Shown piece by piece: positions 60,717-64,000 of a DNA stretch of 64,000 nt; positions within the stretch are counted from its first letter, which is position 1, and each line of letters begins with the position of its first letter. Where the stretch lies: the NCBI RefSeq assembly GCF_036002945.1, contig NZ_CP108529.1:2294001-2358000 (forward strand), written 5' to 3'. The translations under genes were made by a program, and so were the position numbers. A model generated the notes under the pieces. That model had not been told where the DNA came from, did not search any database, and saw only the letters and a program-made list of their open reading frames with translations. The stretch comes from Streptomyces sp. NBC_01224 (GTDB lineage Bacteria; Actinomycetota; Actinomycetes; Streptomycetales; Streptomycetaceae).

Positions 60717-61904
60717 CTACGAGCGTACTTCGAGCAGCGGGACGAGCTGCTCGACGGGGGTCATCGAACCGTGCATGCCGACCATCGCGGACTCGTGCGG
60801 CTCATTGACCGAAGCCGTGATCACCACGTCGTCGCGGGCCGCCGCGACGACGTCGCCGATCCTGCCGTGGACACGTTCGTCGATCTTCGGGCCGAACCAG
60901 CCTGCCGCGATCGCCTCGTCCCGGCTCGCCACCCAGAACTGCTCGCCGAGCACTTCCCGCCAGACGGTCAGCACATCGCTCTCGGCCCCGGGGACGGCGT
61001 ACACATGACGGGCCCGGCCCTCGCCGCCGAGCAGGGCCACGCCGGCGCGCAGCTCCCAGTCCTCGTCGAAGTCGATCCGGGACTGCTCGTCGAAGGGGAT
61101 GTCGATCATGCCGTGGTCGGCGGTGATGTACAGCGCCGAGCGGGGCGGGAGCTGTTCGGCCAGCCGCCGGGCCAGGCCGTCCACGTACATCAGCTGTCCG
61201 CGCCAGGCGTCGGAGTCGACGCCGAAGCGATGGCCCTTGCCGTCGACCTCGCTGTAGTACGTGTAGACGAGCGACCGGTCACCTGCGGCGAGCCGTTCGG
61301 CGGCGACGTCCATCCGCTCCTCGCCGGACAGCCGGCCGAGGAACGAGCCCCCGCTGAGCGCGATCTTGGTGAGCGGAGTCTGCTCGAAGGCGGGGGCGGA
61401 GACCTGGGCGGTGCGCACACCGGCGGCGTCGGCGAGCTTGAAGACGGTCGGGTACGGCTGCCAGGCCTTCGGCGGGGTCCAGGGCTGCCAGCGGAGCTGG
61501 TTCATCAGCTCGCCGGTCTCCGGATTGCGCGCGGTGTAGCCGGGAAGGCCGTGCTCCCCCGGCGGAAGTCCGGTACCGACCGAGGCCAGTGAGGTCGCGG
61601 TGGTGGCCGGGAAGCCCGCCGTGATCGGACGGCCGGTGCCGCCGCGCGAGGTGGGCAGCAGTGAGTGCAGAAACGGTGCCTCGTCCGGGTGGGCCTTGAT
61701 CTGCTCCCAGCCGAGACCGTCTATCAGGAACACGCAGTTGCGGTCGGCAGGGGTGAGTTCGGGGATCGCGGCGGTGAAGCCGGGTACGCCCTGTCCGGCG
61801 GCGAGCGTGGGCAGCAGATCGCAGAGCGAGCCGCTGCCGTACTCCGGTACGGGGGCGGTGTCCACGGGGAGCAGAACGGGGTCCTGCCAGGCCGGCTGGG
61901 CCAT
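60717..61904 (-). CDS. Alkaline-phosphatase-superfamily phosphodiesterase/pyrophosphatase
   Basis: A 395-residue metalloenzyme: first Asp in CVFLIDGLGWEQI, Thr nucleophile in GFPATTATSLASVGTG, SEVDGKGHRFGVDSDAW, YITADHGMIDIP (metal Asp/His) and the final His in VGMHGSMTP. Resembles nucleotide pyrophosphatases. No signal peptide, so cytoplasmic. ATG at 61,904 overlaps the stop of the DUF5998 gene by one base, so the genes are translationally coupled. Confidence 0.88.
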   Translation of the reverse strand: MAQPAWQDPVLLPVDTAPVPEYGSGSLCDLLPTLAAGQGVPGFTAAIPELTPADRNCVFLIDGLGWEQIKAHPDEAPFLHSLLPTSRGGTGRPITAGFPATTATSLASVGTGLPPGEHGLPGYTARNPETGELMNQLRWQPWTPPKAWQPYPTVFKLADAAGVRTAQVSAPAFEQTPLTKIALSGGSFLGRLSGEERMDVAAERLAAGDRSLVYTYYSEVDGKGHRFGVDSDAWRGQLMYVDGLARRLAEQLPPRSALYITADHGMIDIPFDEQSRIDFDEDWELRAGVALLGGEGRARHVYAVPGAESDVLTVWREVLGEQFWVASRDEAIAAGWFGPKIDERVHGRIGDVVAAARDDVVITASVNEPHESAMVGMHGSMTPVEQLVPLLEVRS

Positions 61905-62500
61905 CAGCGACCGGTCGCCGCGGTCGCGGCCGTGGCCTCGGAGAGCGCCTGGGCGAAGGCGAGGGTCTGGCGCACGGTGTCCGGGCCGTCACCGGCCTCG
62001 CTGACCCGCAGGCTCAGATCGTCGGCGGTGGAGCTGCCGGTGTAGCCGTGGTCGGCCTCGCAGTTGGGGTCGCCGCAGGCGGCCGGCTCCAGGTCGATCC
62101 GGGAGACCGCGCCCCATCCGATGGTGAGGACGACCTCGCGGGGCAGCGTGCCCGGTACGTACTTCTCGGGGTTGGCCACGACACGGCTGACCACGACCGA
62201 CGAGATCCGGTCGAGCTTGACCGACTCGGTGGAGGTCGTGGCGTACGGCGTCGGGGAGCTGGTGTCCGCGTTCTGCTCGTCCGTGTGGCTGACGATGAAA
62301 CGGTTGTCCGTCAGGACCAGGACCGTGACGTGGCGGCGCACCTCGTTGGAGTCGAAGGTGGTCTCCTGGTGCACCAGGTACGAAGCGACCGGCTCACCGC
62401 CCACGGCGGCCTCCACCGCCTCGGCCACGAGGGCCGGGTAGTAGCCGCTGCGCTCGATCGCCGCGCGCAGCCCCTGGGTCGTCGTACCGGTCTTTGCCAT
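61904..62500 (-). CDS. DUF5998 protein
   Basis: A 198-residue protein (GLRAAIERSGYYPALVAEAV; VRRHVTVLVLTDNRFIVSHT; DRISSVVVSRVVANPEKYVP; EPAACGDPNCEADHGY). The middle looks like a PH-type beta domain. DUF5998 is conserved in Actinobacteria, unknown role. ATG at 62,500. First gene of the pair with the phosphatase-superfamily gene. Confidence 0.88.
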   Translation of the reverse strand: MAKTGTTTQGLRAAIERSGYYPALVAEAVEAAVGGEPVASYLVHQETTFDSNEVRRHVTVLVLTDNRFIVSHTDEQNADTSSPTPYATTSTESVKLDRISSVVVSRVVANPEKYVPGTLPREVVLTIGWGAVSRIDLEPAACGDPNCEADHGYTGSSTADDLSLRVSEAGDGPDTVRQTLAFAQALSEATAATAATGR

Positions 62501-62629
62501 GAGGACCATCCTACGGGGGACGGATGACTGCCGGGGACGTTGTGCGGCAGGGCGGACCGGGGCCTCAGCGGTGAAGGGACTCGGTTTGGCGCCCGTACGG
62601 CGTTCGGGGACGAAACGGCTCGCCGCCGG

Positions 62630-64000
62630 TCAGTAGTTGGGGAGGCGGCGGGGACCGAGGTCGGTGCGGGCCGGCGGCGGCGAGAGCCGGACGCTCGCGC
62701 CGAGGACGGTCAGCCCCTGAGTGGCGACCACGACCGGTTCCAGGGCGATGGAGACCACCTCGGGATGGTCGTCGACCAGCCGGGACACCCGCAGCAGCAG
62801 CACTTCCAGCGCTGCGGTGTCCACGGGCGCCGCACCACGCCAGCCGAACAGCACCGGCGCCGCCCGGATGGACCGGATCAGCTCGGCGGCGTCGCGGTCG
62901 GTGGCCGGAACGAGGCGGTGGGCGGTGTCGCCGAGGAGTTCGGAGGGCGCGCCCGCGAGCCCGAAGGAGAGGACGGCACCCGCCGCCGGGTCGATCGTGG
63001 CCCTTACGACGGTGTCGACGCCGCGCGGAGCCATGGCCTGGACGACGGGCTGGAGCTCGGCGGGCTTGCCGAGCAGTTCGGTCAGTTCGCCGTACGCCCG
63101 GCGCAACACGCTCTCGTTGGCGAGGTCCAGCCGGACACCGCCGAGATCGGCACGGTGACGCAGATGGGGCGCGGTGGTCTTGAGCGCCACGGGATAGCCG
63201 AGCTGTGCCGCCGCGGCGACAGCGGCTTCCGGGTCGGAGGCCGGAAGTGTAGGCCGTACGGTGATGCCGTAGCGGCCCAGGAGTTCGCGCGCCTCGTCGT
63301 GTGCGAGCGGTCTGCCCCGCGGGTCGGGGTCGGGGCCGAGGAGGGTGTCGATCAGGTCGGCGGCACCCGGCTCGTCGATGGTGTCGTCGAGGAACTCGGG
63401 CACCTTGCCGGGCACGGCGGCCTGCCGTCGCCACTGCGCGTACCTCACCGCTTCGGCCAGGGCACGCACGGCCCGTTCGGCGGCGGGGTAGGCGGGAATC
63501 CGGCCGGTCCGGATGCCGGGGCCGCCGTCAGCGCCCGCGGCGGCACCGGCGCCGTCGTCGCTGCCCGCATCGGTGGCGGCGCCGGCTGTGCCGCTGCCGG
63601 TTCCGGGTGCTGACGGGGTACGCGCAAGGGCGGGGCCGGTCGTGGTGGCGGCTGCTGCGCGCGGGGATGTCGCGGCTGCGGAGGACTGTGTCGAAGGACG
63701 CGGCAGTGCGACCGTACTGGTGGCCGCGGCGAGGGCCTCCGCCAGGCCGCCGATCTCCACATGGACGACGGCCACCGGCTTGGCGGGACCGGCCGCGGCG
63801 GCCGCGTGCAGCGCGGTCGCCAGCACCTCGCCGTCGCCCGATTCCGCCTCGCCGTTCTCGCCCACCCACGGGATCGCCGTCACGACCACCGAGTCGCAGC
63901 CCTCGTCGGCGAGGGCCTGGGCCAGGGCATCCCGGAAGTGCTGCGGGGTGGCGGCGGTGGTGAGGTCGCGGGGCGGGCGCGGGCGCAGTCCCTCGGCCAG
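62630..64000 (-). CDS. GNAT/acyl-CoA-synthetase-like protein, C-terminal part (cut by right edge)
   Basis: The minus frame is open to the right edge. Visible part (456 codons): end of a succinyl-CoA-ligase-type domain (LAQALADEGCDSVVVTAIPW; PVAVVHVEIGGLAEAL), then an ~85-residue Ala/Thr/Gly/Ser-rich insert, then an ATP-grasp domain (LLGRYGITVRPTLPASDPEA; YPVALKTTAPHLRHRADLGG; ALEPVVVATQGLTVLGASVR). This order matches ADP-forming acetyl-CoA-synthetase-like proteins, which in Streptomyces are fused to an N-terminal GNAT acetyltransferase (protein lysine acetylation). The N-terminus, and so the GNAT domain, lies outside the window. Confidence 0.85.
   Translation of the reverse strand: MAEGLRPRPPRDLTTAATPQHFRDALAQALADEGCDSVVVTAIPWVGENGEAESGDGEVLATALHAAAAAGPAKPVAVVHVEIGGLAEALAAATSTVALPRPSTQSSAAATSPRAAAATTTGPALARTPSAPGTGSGTAGAATDAGSDDGAGAAAGADGGPGIRTGRIPAYPAAERAVRALAEAVRYAQWRRQAAVPGKVPEFLDDTIDEPGAADLIDTLLGPDPDPRGRPLAHDEARELLGRYGITVRPTLPASDPEAAVAAAAQLGYPVALKTTAPHLRHRADLGGVRLDLANESVLRRAYGELTELLGKPAELQPVVQAMAPRGVDTVVRATIDPAAGAVLSFGLAGAPSELLGDTAHRLVPATDRDAAELIRSIRAAPVLFGWRGAAPVDTAALEVLLLRVSRLVDDHPEVVSIALEPVVVATQGLTVLGASVRLSPPPARTDLGPRRLPNY

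Overview
The window looks like a high-GC actinobacterial chromosome, almost certainly Streptomyces. Third codon positions are nearly all G or C, GTG and TTG starts are common, and there are diagnostic genes (sepH, cutR/cutS, DUF3710, DUF4193, a coproporphyrin-type hemH with Fe-S cysteines). I see no tRNA, rRNA, CRISPR array, integrase or transposase gene.

Region 1 (1-15,718) is accessory DNA. A short stretch matching the 3' end of the RNA methyltransferase gene that begins at 15,719 is repeated at 1088 and 8956. Integrative elements therefore appear to have inserted at the 3' end of that gene and stacked in tandem: one right-hand tail left of 1088, one element from 1088 to 8956 and one from 8956 to 15,714. 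The elements carry stress-type cargo: a GAF/SpoIIE phosphatase, a hemolysin-III protein, two cold-shock proteins, CsbD, two near-identical MerR-type regulators in a 1.07-kb inverted duplication, and a cold-shock cluster (csp, DEAD-box helicase, CBS protein, small conserved protein). Between them lie many gene remnants (TetR, SDR, PRC-barrel, small membrane protein, ATPase, thioesterase, metallo-beta-lactamase fold).

Region 2 (15,719-42,850) is core chromosome dominated by potassium homeostasis: a KimA-type K+ importer, two adjacent TrkA-type NAD/K+ gating proteins, the KdpDE two-component system and the kdpFABC operon, which is headed by an unlisted 27-residue membrane peptide gene. Set among these are an ACC deaminase with its GntR regulator, a four-gene FtsX/ABC export operon (one ATPase carries an AbrB-like tail) and two secreted aminopeptidases.

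Region 3 (42,900-64,000) is conserved housekeeping DNA: DUF3710, dut, a thioesterase, DUF3093, DUF4193, the CutRS system, an inositol monophosphatase, hemH, an MFS transporter, a sugar-lactone oxidase, sepH (cell division), a rhodanese, a VOC protein, a PaaX-type regulator, thymidine kinase, an alkaline-phosphatase-superfamily protein, DUF5998, and a GNAT/acyl-CoA-synthetase-like protein cut by the right edge.

The most unusual signal is a pair of about 160-bp hairpin elements (11,427-11,587 and 50,533-50,692). Each abuts the stop codon of a minus-strand gene. They share a 52-bp apex (49/52 identical, with one compensatory base-pair change), while their long arms differ between copies yet stay self-complementary. 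This looks like a structured mobile element or RNA family.
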